Part shown: positions 1-8,366 of the stretch, piece after piece
Numbering within the stretch: position 1 is the first letter of the stretch
Layout of the letters: each line of letters begins with the position of its first letter
Assembly: GCF_020012125.1 (NCBI RefSeq)
Contig: NZ_JAIFAG010000001.1
Coordinates: 3,348,001 to 3,412,000, forward strand
DNA: 64,000 nucleotides
Origin: Hymenobacter psoromatis
Lineage (GTDB): Bacteria; Bacteroidota; Bacteroidia; Cytophagales; Hymenobacteraceae
Direction of reading: 5' to 3'
The notes under the pieces: generated by a model
Databases searched by the model: none
What the model was told of the DNA's origin: nothing
The model's input: only the letters and a program-made list of their open reading frames with translations
Program-made: the position numbers and the translations under genes

Positions 1-1
1 G

Positions 2-664
2 CCCCAGGTGCTATTCAAGGAGAACGAAGCTGGTAAGCGGATGGAGCCCATCGAGCTGCTGGTAGTGGACGTACCTGAGGAATCGGCCGGTAAGGTTATC
101 GAACTGGTGAGCATGCGCAAGGGCGAAATGACCATCATGGAGCCCAAAGGCGACTTGCAGCATTTGGAATTCAGCATCCCGTCGCGCGGCCTCATTGGCC
201 TGCGTAACAATGTGCTGACGGCCACTGGCGGCGAGGCCATCATGAACCACCGCTTCATGGATTACGAGGAGCACAAGGGTCCTATTCCGGGCCGCATCGC
301 GGGTTCGCTGATTTCGCTCGAAACCGGTCCCGGCACGGCTTATACTATCGACAAGATGCAGGACCGCGGCTCGTTCTTCGTGGACCCCGGTGAGGAAGTA
401 TATGCTGGACAAGTTATCGGCGAACACACCCGCCCCAACGACCTGACCATCAACATTCAGAAGGGTAAGAAGCTGACCAACATGCGTGCCTCGGGCACGG
501 ATGACAACGCCAAAATTGTCCCCAAGCGCCAGTTTTCGCTGGAAGAAGCGATGGAGTACATCCAGAAGGACGAGTACTTGGAAGTAACGCCCAAAAGCGT
601 GCGGATGCGCAAGATTCTGCTCGATGAGAACGAGCGCCTGCGCTACGCCAAGACGGCCGAATAG
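2..664 (+). CDS. typA: GTPase TypA/BipA, C-terminal part (5' truncated by window edge)
   Basis: This is the C-terminal third of the ribosome-associated translational GTPase TypA/BipA. The reading frame is open to the left edge of the window (it reads PQVLFKE at the edge), so the true start and the GTPase domain lie outside. The visible part holds the end of the EF-G-like domain V and the TypA-specific C-terminal domain. The typical segment IPSRGLIGLRNNVLTATGG sits near residue 60 of the visible part, followed by the family's usual EEHKGPIPGR and QFSLEEAMEYI stretches. TypA binds the 70S ribosome and helps growth under cold and other stress. A strong hairpin terminator follows at 725-752, so it probably ends its transcription unit. 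Confidence 0.97.
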   Translation, partial: PQVLFKENEAGKRMEPIELLVVDVPEESAGKVIELVSMRKGEMTIMEPKGDLQHLEFSIPSRGLIGLRNNVLTATGGEAIMNHRFMDYEEHKGPIPGRIAGSLISLETGPGTAYTIDKMQDRGSFFVDPGEEVYAGQVIGEHTRPNDLTINIQKGKKLTNMRASGTDDNAKIVPKRQFSLEEAMEYIQKDEYLEVTPKSVRMRKILLDENERLRYAKTAE

Positions 665-724
665 ACCGCAGATTGACGCTGATTTCTGTGATTTTGCAGA
701 TTCGGGCGGTAATTAAATTTTTAG

Positions 725-752
725 AAAGGCGCGGCTTTGGTCGCGCCTTTTT
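725..752 (+). terminator. Rho-independent terminator after typA
   Basis: A 9-bp perfect stem (AAAGGCGCG paired with CGCGCCTTT, 8-nt loop) runs into a short T run. It lies 60 bases after the typA stop codon and before the next gene. Confidence 0.8.
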
Positions 753-788
753 CTTTTCACTTTTGAGCGTTACTCAACTTTCAACTTT

Positions 789-1298
789 ATGAATCAAGCT
801 AATCTGACCCGATTTATTCAGTTTTTTACGCTGGCCGATAGTAATGCCACTCAGCGCATTAGCGAGCGACTAATGCTGGTGCTGCAAGACGCAAGCGCCT
901 ACCAGGCGCAGCACGCCGAGGAGCTGGCCGAGCGCGGCATGGAGGCCGCCCTACCCCCCCAGGAGCTACGCGACGTGGCCCTTATCGACGCGCTGTTGAG
1001 CGAGGACCTGCTGTGGGAAAGCGATGCGCAGGACCCAATTGCCGAAACCGCCGAGGGGCTGAATGATATTCTGGAGCAGCAAAAACGTCCCGAGCGCTTG
1101 CGCTTGATTGCTATCCGCAACACCAGCGGCCCCGAGCAGCTCGACGCGCTGCAGGACGCGCTGGAGCCGCTAGGCCTGGCGCTGGTGCTGCTGACGCTGG
1201 ACAGCGATGCCTACCCGCTAAGCGTAGTGGCCGATGCGCAGGCTGAAAAAGCCCGCCAACTGGCCAAAGAGCTGGGCTTCACGCTGACGGTTTATTAG
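789..1298 (+). CDS. Small acidic hypothetical protein, DUF6630-like
   Basis: A 169-residue soluble protein with no signal peptide or membrane segment. The sequence is acidic and helical in the first two thirds. It ends in an alternating pattern (LRLIAIRNTSGPEQLDAL, then LALVLLTLDSDAYPLSVV) typical of a small alpha/beta domain. The overall pattern, including the DSDAYPLSVV segment, resembles the DUF6630 family as I remember it; this needs a profile search. The ATG start follows a short AT-rich leader after the typA terminator, so it has its own promoter. Its last 20 bases overlap the convergent RNA methyltransferase gene. Function unknown. Confidence 0.7.
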   Translation: MNQANLTRFIQFFTLADSNATQRISERLMLVLQDASAYQAQHAEELAERGMEAALPPQELRDVALIDALLSEDLLWESDAQDPIAETAEGLNDILEQQKRPERLRLIAIRNTSGPEQLDALQDALEPLGLALVLLTLDSDAYPLSVVADAQAEKARQLAKELGFTLTVY

Positions 1299-2136
1299 CC
1301 CCTACCCCCTGCCGCTGGCGCACGGCCTCGAAGGTGAGCACGGCGGCGGCCACGCTTACGTTGAGCGAGTCGAGCTGGCCGCGCATGGGGATGATAACGG
1401 TTTCGTCGCAGGCGGCGCGGGTGGCGGGCGTGAGGCCGTCGGCCTCGGTACCGAGCACCAGTGCAGTGGGACCAATGAAGCTGGTAGTGGTGTAGGATTT
1501 GGCATCGTCGGCTAGGGCGGCAGCGAAGGTGCGAATGCCTTTTTCTTGCAAAAAAGCCAGGATTTCGACCATCGGCGCGGCCACGGTGGGCACCGTGAAA
1601 ATGCCGCCCAGGCTGGCCCGGATAACGTTGGGGTTGTAGAGGTCGGTACGCGGGTCGCCGACCAGCACGGCGTGGGCGGGCGCAGCGTCGGCGGTGCGCA
1701 AGATGGCGCCGAGGTTGCCGGGCTTCTCCACGGCTTCGAGCACGATGACCAGCGGATTGGGGGGTAGGGCCAGGCCGGCCAGCGTACGCTGGGGTGTGCG
1801 TAGCACGGCCAGCACGCCATCGGAGCGCTCGCGCACGGCCAGCTTGGCAAATACGGCGGCGCTCACGGGCAGGTACTCGTAGGGGCGCGGCCCATCCGGC
1901 GCGCGAGCCAGCAAGGCCTGGGCCACGGCCGCGCCAGCCAGCTCCTCGCACACCAGCAGCGTGGCCACGACCCAGCTGGCGGCCTGGGCGTTGGTTAATT
2001 CGCGGTAGCCCTCAACCAGCGTGAGGCCCTGGCGGCGGCGCTCGGCCGATTTTTCCTGCAAGCGCAGCACATCCTTGATGCGCGGGTTGTGCAGGCTGGT
2101 GATGCGGTCGGGCGGGACGGAGCGGGCGGCAAACAT
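1279..2136 (-). CDS. TrmH/SpoU family RNA 2'-O-methyltransferase
   Basis: A SpoU/TrmH-class SAM-dependent methyltransferase of about 285 residues that probably 2'-O-methylates a ribose in rRNA or tRNA. The N-terminus (ITSLHNPRIKDVLRLQEKSAERR) is the usual substrate-binding domain. The knotted SPOUT domain follows with its three motifs: EAVEKPGNLGAILRTADA, LVLGTEADGL and IIPMRGQLDSLNVSVAAAV. I place the start at the internal ATG at 2136 rather than 12 codons upstream, because a -7-like box TACCTTCG (minus strand, 2148-2141) lies 4 bases before it. The gene converges on its neighbour and overlaps it by 20 bases. The exact target nucleoside cannot be told from sequence. Confidence 0.9.
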   Translation of the reverse strand: MFAARSVPPDRITSLHNPRIKDVLRLQEKSAERRRQGLTLVEGYRELTNAQAASWVVATLLVCEELAGAAVAQALLARAPDGPRPYEYLPVSAAVFAKLAVRERSDGVLAVLRTPQRTLAGLALPPNPLVIVLEAVEKPGNLGAILRTADAAPAHAVLVGDPRTDLYNPNVIRASLGGIFTVPTVAAPMVEILAFLQEKGIRTFAAALADDAKSYTTTSFIGPTALVLGTEADGLTPATRAACDETVIIPMRGQLDSLNVSVAAAVLTFEAVRQRQGVGANKPSA

Positions 2137-2225
2137 AGGGCGAAGGTAGAGCGGGATGCTGCCAGTCGTCAACCATGCCGTTCTTTGAGTAAGGAACTGC
2201 TCCTGGGCCTTTAACTACTTGCTGC

Positions 2226-3716
2226 TTGGCCATTCGCCTTAATACCCAGATTTTACTTGGCTTTGCCATTGCCTTATCGGTGCTGGTGGCCACTTCGCTG
2301 ACCGCCTACGTGGCCATGCAGCAGCTGAGCCGCTATACGCGGCTGGTGGAGCATTCGTACCAGGTATTGCAGCAAACCAGCGACTTACGCATCAGCGTTC
2401 GGGATGCCCAGAGCGGCGTGCGTAACTACCTGCTGCTCGCCGATACGGCTTACCTCAGCGACTACCGCCGCAGCCGGGCGCTGGTACGAACCGAAACGCG
2501 GGCCCTGCAAGCCCTGGTGGCCGACGATGCCGCGCAGCACGTCCGCGTGGACTCACTCCGCGCGCTGCTAAACAAGCAGTTAGCGGAGCTGGCTACCTAC
2601 CAGGCCTTTGCCCCTACCCCCCCGGCCGCGCAGTCGCTGCTACTGCGCCAGCAGCATGACCGGTGGGCCCTGCGCGGCGTACTGCGGCGGCTGCGGCAGC
2701 ACGAAGACGAGCTGCTACGCACCCGCAATCGCCAGCAGAGCCTGTTTCAGCGGCTGGCCCCATCGGCCATCGTAGTATCGGCGGTGTTGGCGGTTATCAT
2801 CGTGCTGGGGCTGTTTCGGCGCATTGGGCGCGAGCTGCAAGCCAACGACGAGCTGCGCCTGACCCTGACGCGCACCAACCTCGACCTGGCCCGGCGCATC
2901 CGGGCGATGGAGCACCTGGCCCAGCAGGTGGTGCAAGGCGATTACAAAGTGCAGCTGCCTGACCTGGGTGGCCAGCCCGACCGGCTGGCCTCGCTGGCCT
3001 CGCTGCTCAACCAAATGACCAAGGCACTGGACGCGGCCTTCGGGGCCCTCGAAAACCGCAACCGCGAGCTGGACCAATTTGCCTACGTAGCCTCGCACGA
3101 CCTGAAGGCCCCGCTACGCGGCCTCAACGCCTTGGTGCGCTGGATGGAAGAGGAGCTAGCGGCCGAGCCCGCACCGCAGCTACGCACCTACCTGGCCCAG
3201 ATGAAAGGCCGCCTGACCCGCCTCGACAGCCTCATCGATGGCCTGCTGGCCTACGCGCGCGCCAGCCGCGCCGAGCGTCAGCTAGCTCCGGTAGACGTGG
3301 CCCAGCTGGTGCGCGAAGTGGCCGAGTTGGTGGTGCCGCCCGGCTTCGAGCTGGTGCTGGCCCCCGACCTGCCAACCCTGGTGGCCGACCGACTCAGCCT
3401 CCAGCAGGTATTCACCAACCTGCTCAGCAATGCCGTGCGGTACGCCACGGGCCAGGGCCGCGCCGAGGTCAGCGCCCAGGACCTGGGCGCGCGGGTCGAG
3501 TTTCGGGTGCGCGACTACGGCCGGGGCATCGCGCCCGAGCACCAGCAAAAAATCTTCCTCCTCTTTCAAACCCTCCGCGACCGCCACGATGCCGAGAGCA
3601 CTGGCATCGGCCTGAGCATTGTGCAGAAGCTCGTGGAGGACCAGCACGGCAGCATCCGCGTGGAGTCGGTGCCGGGGCAGGGCGCAACCTTTATTTTTAC
3701 CTGGCCGAAGGGGTAA
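2226..3716 (+). CDS. CHASE3-HAMP sensor histidine kinase
   Basis: A membrane sensor kinase of 496 residues. One TM helix lies near residues 8-30, a periplasmic CHASE3-like four-helix sensor near 35-175, and a second TM helix near 180-198. A HAMP-like linker and a HisKA domain with FAYVASHDLKAPLRGL follow (phospho-accepting His about residue 291). The HATPase domain shows the N box (NLLSNAVRYA), DYGRGI and GIGLSIVQKLVEDQHG. It lacks a receiver domain of its own and is followed 73 bases later by a stand-alone receiver, its likely partner. No in-frame ATG exists near the start; TTG at 2226 is the best choice. The SHDLKAPLR type resembles phytochrome-like and Rcp1-linked kinases. Confidence 0.92.
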   Translation: MAIRLNTQILLGFAIALSVLVATSLTAYVAMQQLSRYTRLVEHSYQVLQQTSDLRISVRDAQSGVRNYLLLADTAYLSDYRRSRALVRTETRALQALVADDAAQHVRVDSLRALLNKQLAELATYQAFAPTPPAAQSLLLRQQHDRWALRGVLRRLRQHEDELLRTRNRQQSLFQRLAPSAIVVSAVLAVIIVLGLFRRIGRELQANDELRLTLTRTNLDLARRIRAMEHLAQQVVQGDYKVQLPDLGGQPDRLASLASLLNQMTKALDAAFGALENRNRELDQFAYVASHDLKAPLRGLNALVRWMEEELAAEPAPQLRTYLAQMKGRLTRLDSLIDGLLAYARASRAERQLAPVDVAQLVREVAELVVPPGFELVLAPDLPTLVADRLSLQQVFTNLLSNAVRYATGQGRAEVSAQDLGARVEFRVRDYGRGIAPEHQQKIFLLFQTLRDRHDAESTGIGLSIVQKLVEDQHGSIRVESVPGQGATFIFTWPKG

Positions 3717-3789
3717 GTGGGTAGTGAGACAATGAAGCATGGCGTTCTTTGTCATTACTCACTACCCATTACTCATCACCCTACCCTCT

Positions 3790-4200
3790 ATGCGCTCTAT
3801 TTTGTTGATTGAAGATGACGTTTTTGACACGATGATGGCTCAGAAATCCTTTGAGCAGTTCAACGTGCCGCACACGCTGCATACTGCCTTCAATGGCGAA
3901 GAAGCGCTGGATATGCTGCTGGGCCGCTTCGGCACGCCGGCCCTGGACCCGCTGCCCGAAGTTATCTTGCTCGACCTCAATATGCCCCGCATGAACGGCT
4001 TTGAGTTTCTGGAAACGCTGCGGGCCATTCCTACCCTTCAGCACCTGCCGGTGTTCGTCACTACCACCTCGGGCATGGACCTCGACCGCGCCGAAGCCGA
4101 GCGGCTGGGCGTGAGCGGCTACATCCTCAAGCCCTTGGACTTCGCCTCGGGCCACGACCTGGCCGACAGCCTGAGCCTATTGGAAAAATTATTAAAATAA
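3790..4200 (+). CDS. CheY-like single-domain response regulator (Rcp1 type)
   Basis: A 136-residue stand-alone receiver domain. It has the acidic pair in LLIEDD (D9, D10), the phospho-acceptor Asp in LLDLNMPRMNGFEFL (about D62), the conserved Thr in TTTS and the Lys in YILKP (about K114). It has no output domain, so it must act by protein contact or phosphorelay. The loop between the first helix and the acceptor is long, as in Rcp1-type regulators that pair with CHASE/phytochrome kinases. I chose the ATG at 3790 because the domain begins there; 17 codons of open frame upstream are repeat-like sequence. It is probably co-transcribed with the kinase ahead of it. Confidence 0.92.
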   Translation: MRSILLIEDDVFDTMMAQKSFEQFNVPHTLHTAFNGEEALDMLLGRFGTPALDPLPEVILLDLNMPRMNGFEFLETLRAIPTLQHLPVFVTTTSGMDLDRAEAERLGVSGYILKPLDFASGHDLADSLSLLEKLLK

Positions 4201-4341
4201 CTTTTTCCTGGCCCTAAACCCTTGAAAATGTGCGCTTAGCCTTACCAAAAAGTGAACGAACGGGGTGGGCACTTTCGCGGGGGGTAGCGGCGTTAGAAAC
4301 AACCTGGCCGCAGTTGGCCGGAATCTCTTTTATTTGCCTGC

Positions 4342-5331
4342 ATGAAATTCTCGTTTGTTGCGGTGCTGGGCCTGGGGCTGAGTGCCGCCTGGGCCCCGGC
4401 CTTGGCACAGGAAGGCCCCCGGCAGCTGGGCGGGGCCCCCGTGGCACCCGCACCGGCTCCCCGCCAGGCGGCACCAGCCCCGCAGCCTACTGAGCCGGTA
4501 CCCGCCGCCGTAGCTACCCCTGCCCCGGCCGACTCGGCGCGGTCTGCCCCGGCCCGGATGGCTACTACCCCCGCGGCCTCGCCGGCGCCGACGGTCCCCG
4601 CGCCGGGCGAGTCGCCCTTCAACCGGCCCTACATCATGGGCGGCTCCACGCAGCCAACGCGCTACCAGGTGGGCCTCAAGAGCGGAACGATATACAACGT
4701 GTACGACGTGCAGGTGAAGCAGCCGCTGTTTGGGCGCAATTTTTTGCTGCTCGATGGTCAGCGCCGGGTAGATTTGAATGAGGTCGGCTTTTACGAGAAT
4801 GAGAACGGCCACTTCGTGCGCACCACGCTGCCCGGCTCCTCGCGCGAGGCTACACTGCGCCGCGAAAAGGTCGGCCGCATCAGCCTCTATGCTACTTATA
4901 ACACCAGCTACTCGCCGGGCTACGGCGGCATGGGCGGCTTTGGCATGGGCGGTTTCGGGGGCTACGGCATGGGCGGCTACGGGGGCAGCCCCTACGGCGG
5001 CTACCGCACCACCAAGACCGAGTATTTCTCGAAGGACAACGGCCCGATTCAAAACCTAAGCTCGCGCAACCTAGCCCTGGCCACCGCCGACAACGCTGGT
5101 GCTCAGCAGCTACTGGCCCAGGCCCGGCAGTACCAGACCTTCACTACTGGGGCCTATGTGGTGGGCGGCGGCTTGCTGATAGCCGGCCTGCTGCAAAGCC
5201 TGCAGGCCAACAGCACGGGCATCTCGCCGCTCTTCTATGCGGCCATTCCGGTGCTCATCGTGCCGCTGGTGCTGCAAGGCAAGCAAGCCTCGGCCCAGCG
5301 CCAAGCCATCGCGCTTTATAATAGCCGGTAG
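4342..5331 (+). CDS. Secreted Ala/Pro-rich and Gly-rich protein of unknown function
   Basis: A 329-residue exported protein. A signal peptide (MKFSFVAVLGLGLSAAWAPALAQ) is followed by about 80 residues rich in Ala and Pro. A folded region around residues 95-190 contains YMVGG-like beta strands and an RRVDLNEVGFYENENGHF segment. Residues of roughly 190-225 are a Gly/Met/Phe/Tyr low-complexity run built from short GGMGG, GGFGG and GGYGG units. Two hydrophobic segments near the C-terminus (GAYVVGGGLLIAGLLQSL and FYAAIPVLIVPLVLQ) suggest membrane insertion. I do not recognise the family. It has its own intergenic leader and is flanked by inverted repeats downstream. Confidence 0.75.
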   Translation: MKFSFVAVLGLGLSAAWAPALAQEGPRQLGGAPVAPAPAPRQAAPAPQPTEPVPAAVATPAPADSARSAPARMATTPAASPAPTVPAPGESPFNRPYIMGGSTQPTRYQVGLKSGTIYNVYDVQVKQPLFGRNFLLLDGQRRVDLNEVGFYENENGHFVRTTLPGSSREATLRREKVGRISLYATYNTSYSPGYGGMGGFGMGGFGGYGMGGYGGSPYGGYRTTKTEYFSKDNGPIQNLSSRNLALATADNAGAQQLLAQARQYQTFTTGAYVVGGGLLIAGLLQSLQANSTGISPLFYAAIPVLIVPLVLQGKQASAQRQAIALYNSR

Positions 5332-5336
5332 TTGTT

Positions 5337-5457
5337 CAATTATCAGTCATCAACTATCATTTGGGAGCTAATGACCATTAGCCCTCAGAGGGAAACGCAC
5401 GTAAAATGGCAGCGCAATGCTGGACAGCGCCACTCGCTGACGCTCAACTGATAATTG
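5337..5457. repeat. Spaced inverted repeat between genes
   Basis: CAATTATCAGT (5337-5347) is repeated in inverted orientation as ACTGATAATTG (5447-5457), with about 100 bases between. The interval also contains the small palindrome GCTAATGACCATTAGC. It fills the gap between the Gly-rich protein and the glycosylase gene and resembles other repeat-derived spacers in the window. Confidence 0.5.
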
Positions 5458-5461
5458 TCAA

Positions 5462-6166
5462 ATGATAATTGAAGAGCTAGCGTTGCTGGCGCACCGGCGG
5501 CTGTGCGCCGAGTACGGCGCGCCGTTCCTGTTTTTCAGCGATAAGGACCCGCTGAGCGAGCTGATTAGCGCCCTGCTCTCGCACCGCACCAAAAACGCCG
5601 ACTCGCACCGCGCTTACCAGCAGCTGCGCGCCACTTTTCCGACCTGGGAGGCCGTGCGCGACGCGCCCACTATTGATGTGCAGCGTGCCCTGAGCGCCTG
5701 CACCTGGCCCGAGCAAAAGGCCCCGCGCATCCAAGCCGTGCTGCACGAAATCAGCCGCCGCTGCGGCGACGAGAATCTGCCGCCCTGCTCGCTCGACTTC
5801 CTGGCCGACCGGCCCATCCCTGAAGCCCGCGCCTGGCTGGAGAGTATCACGGGGGTAGGGCCCAAAACCAGCGCCGCAACCCTGCTCTTCAGCACTTTAC
5901 GGCTGCCGGCCATGCCCGTCGATAGCCACCACCACCGGGTGGCGCAGCGCCTGGGACTCATCGGCCCGAAAGTGGGCGAAGGCCCCGCCCATTCCCTGCT
6001 GGCCGCCCTCCTACCCCCCGACTGGACCGCCCAGCAGGTCTACGACCATCACGAGGCGCTGATGTTTCATGGGCAAAAATGCTGCTTTTATCACCGGCCC
6101 GCCTGCGGCCGCTGCATCATGCTGGACGTATGTCCGGTTGGGCAGGCAGCGGTTAAGGAAGAGTAA
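5462..6166 (+). CDS. Endonuclease III-like DNA glycosylase/AP lyase with 4Fe-4S cluster
   Basis: A 234-residue base-excision-repair enzyme of the HhH-GPD superfamily. The helix-hairpin-helix ITGVGPKTSA contains the catalytic Lys (about residue 138). The catalytic Asp follows in MPVDSHHHRVAQRLGL. The C-terminal cysteines fit C-x6-C-x2-C-x5-C (CFYHRPACGRCIMLDVC), which binds a 4Fe-4S cluster as in Nth and MutY. It lacks the MutY C-terminal domain, so it most likely removes oxidised pyrimidines and nicks the abasic site. The family resemblance is clear but the sequence departs from classical Nth (SALLSHRTKN in place of SAQTTD), so I do not assign the nth symbol. Confidence 0.88.
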   Translation: MIIEELALLAHRRLCAEYGAPFLFFSDKDPLSELISALLSHRTKNADSHRAYQQLRATFPTWEAVRDAPTIDVQRALSACTWPEQKAPRIQAVLHEISRRCGDENLPPCSLDFLADRPIPEARAWLESITGVGPKTSAATLLFSTLRLPAMPVDSHHHRVAQRLGLIGPKVGEGPAHSLLAALLPPDWTAQQVYDHHEALMFHGQKCCFYHRPACGRCIMLDVCPVGQAAVKEE

Positions 6167-6310
6167 GGTAGTTATCATCTTACCTTAAATTTTACTATTT
6201 TATGCCTCCACGCAAAATTCCCATTTCGCTGCATTGCGGACTGAATCTGGTACGGGAGGTAATGGGCGGCAAGTGGAAAATCTTTTCCCCTTGGTGGGCA
6301 CCGAGTGGCG

Positions 6311-6369
6311 GGCCAGCGCCCAGCCCAGCCCAAGCAGCACAACTACTCGCACTGGGCTGGGCGCTGGCT
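6311..6369. repeat. Inverted repeat inside the HxlR remnant
   Basis: GCCAGCGCCCAGCCCAG (6312-6328) pairs perfectly with CTGGGCTGGGCGCTGGC (6352-6368), with a 23-base loop. It begins about 25 bases after the homology to HxlR regulators ends. Confidence 0.7.
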
Positions 6370-6430
6370 GCCGTGGGTGCGCTGGCACTGGCTATGGTGG
6401 CTATTCTTAATCAACTGAAAATGATATTTT

Positions 6431-6451
6431 TATACGCCACAGTGGCGTATA
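6431..6451. repeat. Short perfect palindrome
   Basis: TATACGCCAC and GTGGCGTATA form a 10-bp perfect dyad around a single central A. It lies near the 3' end of the HxlR remnant. It could be an operator-like site or a chance hairpin. Confidence 0.5.
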
Positions 6452-6572
6452 CCTGGGTATTCGTGCTGCGGTAGGTTATTCGTTTTTAATTGTTTGTTAT
6501 TCGTCGGGAGCAACGCGCCGCCTGCCACTACCGGGCCGGTAGGCCCTGCCGGCCGCTGCGCTTGGTGGCCGC

Positions 6573-7325
6573 TCAGCGCAGGACGCGCAGGCCGGCTTCC
6601 TCGTAGCGGGCCAGCACGGCCGGGTCGGCCTGGGCATCGGTAATGAGGGTGTGAATGGCGCTGAGCGGGGCAAATTGCAGGTATTTGTCCTGCTCCAGCT
6701 TGCTGGAATCGCAGAGCAGGAACGCGCGGCGGGCTCCGGCCAGCACGGCCTGGCTGATGCTGGCTTCGGGCTCGCCGTTGGCGCTCAGGCCCCGGCTCAG
6801 CGATAGGCCATCGGCACCCAGAAAAGCCTTATCGAAGGTGTAGCGGCGCAGGTGCTCCGCGGCCAGCGCGCCGTGCACGGCCTGCCGCCCGGCATCCACC
6901 TCGCCCCCGGCGACGACCACCTGCGCGGCCGAGCCGACCAACTCAAACAGCACGGGTAGGGAATTGGTAATCACGCGGATGCGCAGGTGACGAACCAAGG
7001 CGCACAAGGGAAACGTGGTGCTGCCGCAGTCCATAAAAATGGTGTCACCCTCGGCCACCTGCCGGGCCGCCAGCTGGCAGATGTACGTTTTCTGCGGCAG
7101 GTTGACGGCGGCTTTGCGGGCGAAGGCGACCGGGTGCCGGGCCACGCTCGGCAGCACGGCCCCGCCGTGCGTGCGCACCAGTAGCCCCTGGCTTTCCAGC
7201 TCGGCCAAATCGCGGCGCACGGTAATGGGCGTGGTGCCCAGGTGCGCGGCCACGGCAGCCACAGTCAGGCTGCGCTGCTGCTCCAAGGTGGTCAGGATGT
7301 AGTGCTTACGGAGTTGGAAATTCAT
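6573..7325 (-). CDS. DeoR-family transcriptional regulator
   Basis: A 250-residue DeoR/GlpR-type repressor. The N-terminal winged helix-turn-helix (residues about 18-52) contains LTVAAVAAHLGTTPITVRRDL and ends LLVRTHGG. The C-terminal DeoRC sugar-phosphate sensor domain shows GDTIFMDCGSTT, ITNSLPVL, FDKAFLGADG and LLCDSSKL. Family members bind phosphorylated sugars and repress catabolic genes. The gene is divergent from the Nudix hydrolase at 7397 with a 71-bp shared AT-rich region, which makes that gene and itself plausible targets. The spacer contains GAACACAAACGAAC, a direct repeat of GAAC that could belong to the operator (inference only). Confidence 0.92.
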   Translation of the reverse strand: MNFQLRKHYILTTLEQQRSLTVAAVAAHLGTTPITVRRDLAELESQGLLVRTHGGAVLPSVARHPVAFARKAAVNLPQKTYICQLAARQVAEGDTIFMDCGSTTFPLCALVRHLRIRVITNSLPVLFELVGSAAQVVVAGGEVDAGRQAVHGALAAEHLRRYTFDKAFLGADGLSLSRGLSANGEPEASISQAVLAGARRAFLLCDSSKLEQDKYLQFAPLSAIHTLITDAQADPAVLARYEEAGLRVLR

Positions 7326-7396
7326 GCGGGAAGTCTACCTTGCATTAAACAAGCATAAAGAAATTCATTAGAACACAAACGAACAATTTTTCAACC

Positions 7397-7972
7397 ATGA
7401 ACGAACGAATTCGCCTGCGGGAACAGACAGTTTTGGCTGATGACTGGTACACGCTACGCAAAATCACCTTCGATTATCAACGCAAAAACGGCGCGTGGGA
7501 AACGCATTCGCGCGAAGCCTACGACCGGGGCAACGGGGCCACCATCCTGCTGCATAACCCGGCGGCCGACATGGTTATCCTGACCCGGCAGTTTCGCCTA
7601 CCCACCTTCGTCAACGGTAACCCGTCGGGGATGCTCATTGAAACCTGCGCCGGCCTGCTCGACCAGGAGCACCCCGACGCGGCCATCGTGCGCGAAACGG
7701 AGGAGGAAACCGGCTACCGCCTCACGGCCGTGCGGCGCGTGCTGGAAGCCTACATGAGCCCCGGCTCCGTAACGGAACGCCTGTTCTTCTACCTGGCCGA
7801 GTACTCGGCCACTACCGAGCGGCGGGCCGGCGGCGGCATTGACGAAGAGGAGATTGAGGTGCTGGAATTACCGTTATCCCAAGCCCTGGCTATGGTGTCG
7901 AGCGGCGAAATTCAGGATGGCAAAACGATTATTCTCTTGCAGCACCTGCGCCTGCGGCAACTAGAAAAATAA
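7397..7972 (+). CDS. Nudix hydrolase, NudK/ADP-sugar pyrophosphatase type
   Basis: A 191-residue Nudix pyrophosphatase. The Nudix box runs from about G86 (GLLDQEHPDAAIV) to RETEEETGY (residues 99-107), giving the Mg-binding glutamates. Upstream segments (AYDRGNGATILL, ILTRQFRLPTFVN) and the later EAYMSPGSVTERLFFYLAEY are typical of the NudK branch that cleaves GDP-mannose and related nucleotide sugars. Length fits NudK (about 190). It is divergent from a DeoR regulator that may control it, which fits a role in sugar-nucleotide turnover. The substrate is inferred from family only. A decayed DUF4406-like gene follows in the same direction. Confidence 0.88.
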   Translation: MNERIRLREQTVLADDWYTLRKITFDYQRKNGAWETHSREAYDRGNGATILLHNPAADMVILTRQFRLPTFVNGNPSGMLIETCAGLLDQEHPDAAIVRETEEETGYRLTAVRRVLEAYMSPGSVTERLFFYLAEYSATTERRAGGGIDEEEIEVLELPLSQALAMVSSGEIQDGKTIILLQHLRLRQLEK

Positions 7973-8003
7973 TTTATTTTCAACTACTTACATCATTTCT
8001 CAA

Positions 8004-8349
8004 ATGCTCATTCTGATTGCCGTTCCCTACCGCAGCGGCACCCACGACGACCCCGCCCGCATGGCGGCTAACCTGGCTCGCCTCGAAGCCGCCGCCCTAC
8101 CCCTGTTCCGCGCCGGCCACCTGCCCGTCATCGGCGAGTAGCTGGCCCTGCCGCTGCTGCGGCTGGCGGGATCGGCCCGGCCGGGCGATGCGGCCTACGA
8201 GGAAATTCTCTACCCCGCCGCCCGCTCACTGCGAAGCCATATTGCGCCTCGAAGGGGCCGGGGCCGACGAAGACGTGCGCCTGGCCCTGGCGCGGGGCCT
8301 GCCCGTGTACTACTGCCTCGCGGACGTACCTGGCTACATGGCCGACTGA
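8004..8349 (+). pseudogene. Broken DUF4406-like gene (in-frame stop plus frameshift)
   Basis: The ATG at 8004 begins a frame reading MLILIAVPYRSGTHDDPARM through FRAGHLPVIGE. This is the start of a small nucleoside-deoxyribosyltransferase-like domain (DUF4406 type). A TAG at 8139-8141 stands where the family usually has Trp (GEW), so TGG to TAG is the likely change. The same frame continues with LALPLLRLAGSARPGDAAYEEILYPAAR. The homology then moves to the +1 frame (CEAILRLEGAGADEDVRLALARGLPVYYCLADVP) between about 8216 and 8235 and ends with a normal stop at 8349. Two independent lesions make a sequencing error unlikely. The intact product would be about 114 residues. Confidence 0.8.
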
Positions 8350-8366
8350 TGAACTAGCTCCCGGCC

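Larger units (their letters stand above)
6202..6474 (+). pseudogene. Remnant of an HxlR-family regulator (N-terminal stub joined to unrelated sequence)
   Basis: The first 26 codons look like the start of an HxlR-type winged-helix regulator, whose members begin with a cysteine followed by a helix ending in GGKWK. Here the text is IPISLHCGLNLVREVMGGKWK. Straight after GGKWK the homology stops and the frame continues through a 17-bp inverted repeat and a hydrophobic stretch (ALAAVGALALAMVAIL) up to a stop at 6474. An intact family member has about 100-130 residues including the DNA-binding wing, which is absent. I read this as a truncated, non-functional gene or a scar from rearrangement. A small new membrane peptide is the alternative. 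Confidence 0.6.

Noticed and set aside
7397..7972. Nudix box defect in the NudK-like protein
   Set aside because: The glutamate spacing first looked wrong, but counting back from RETEEETGY shows a Glu seven residues before RE, as required.
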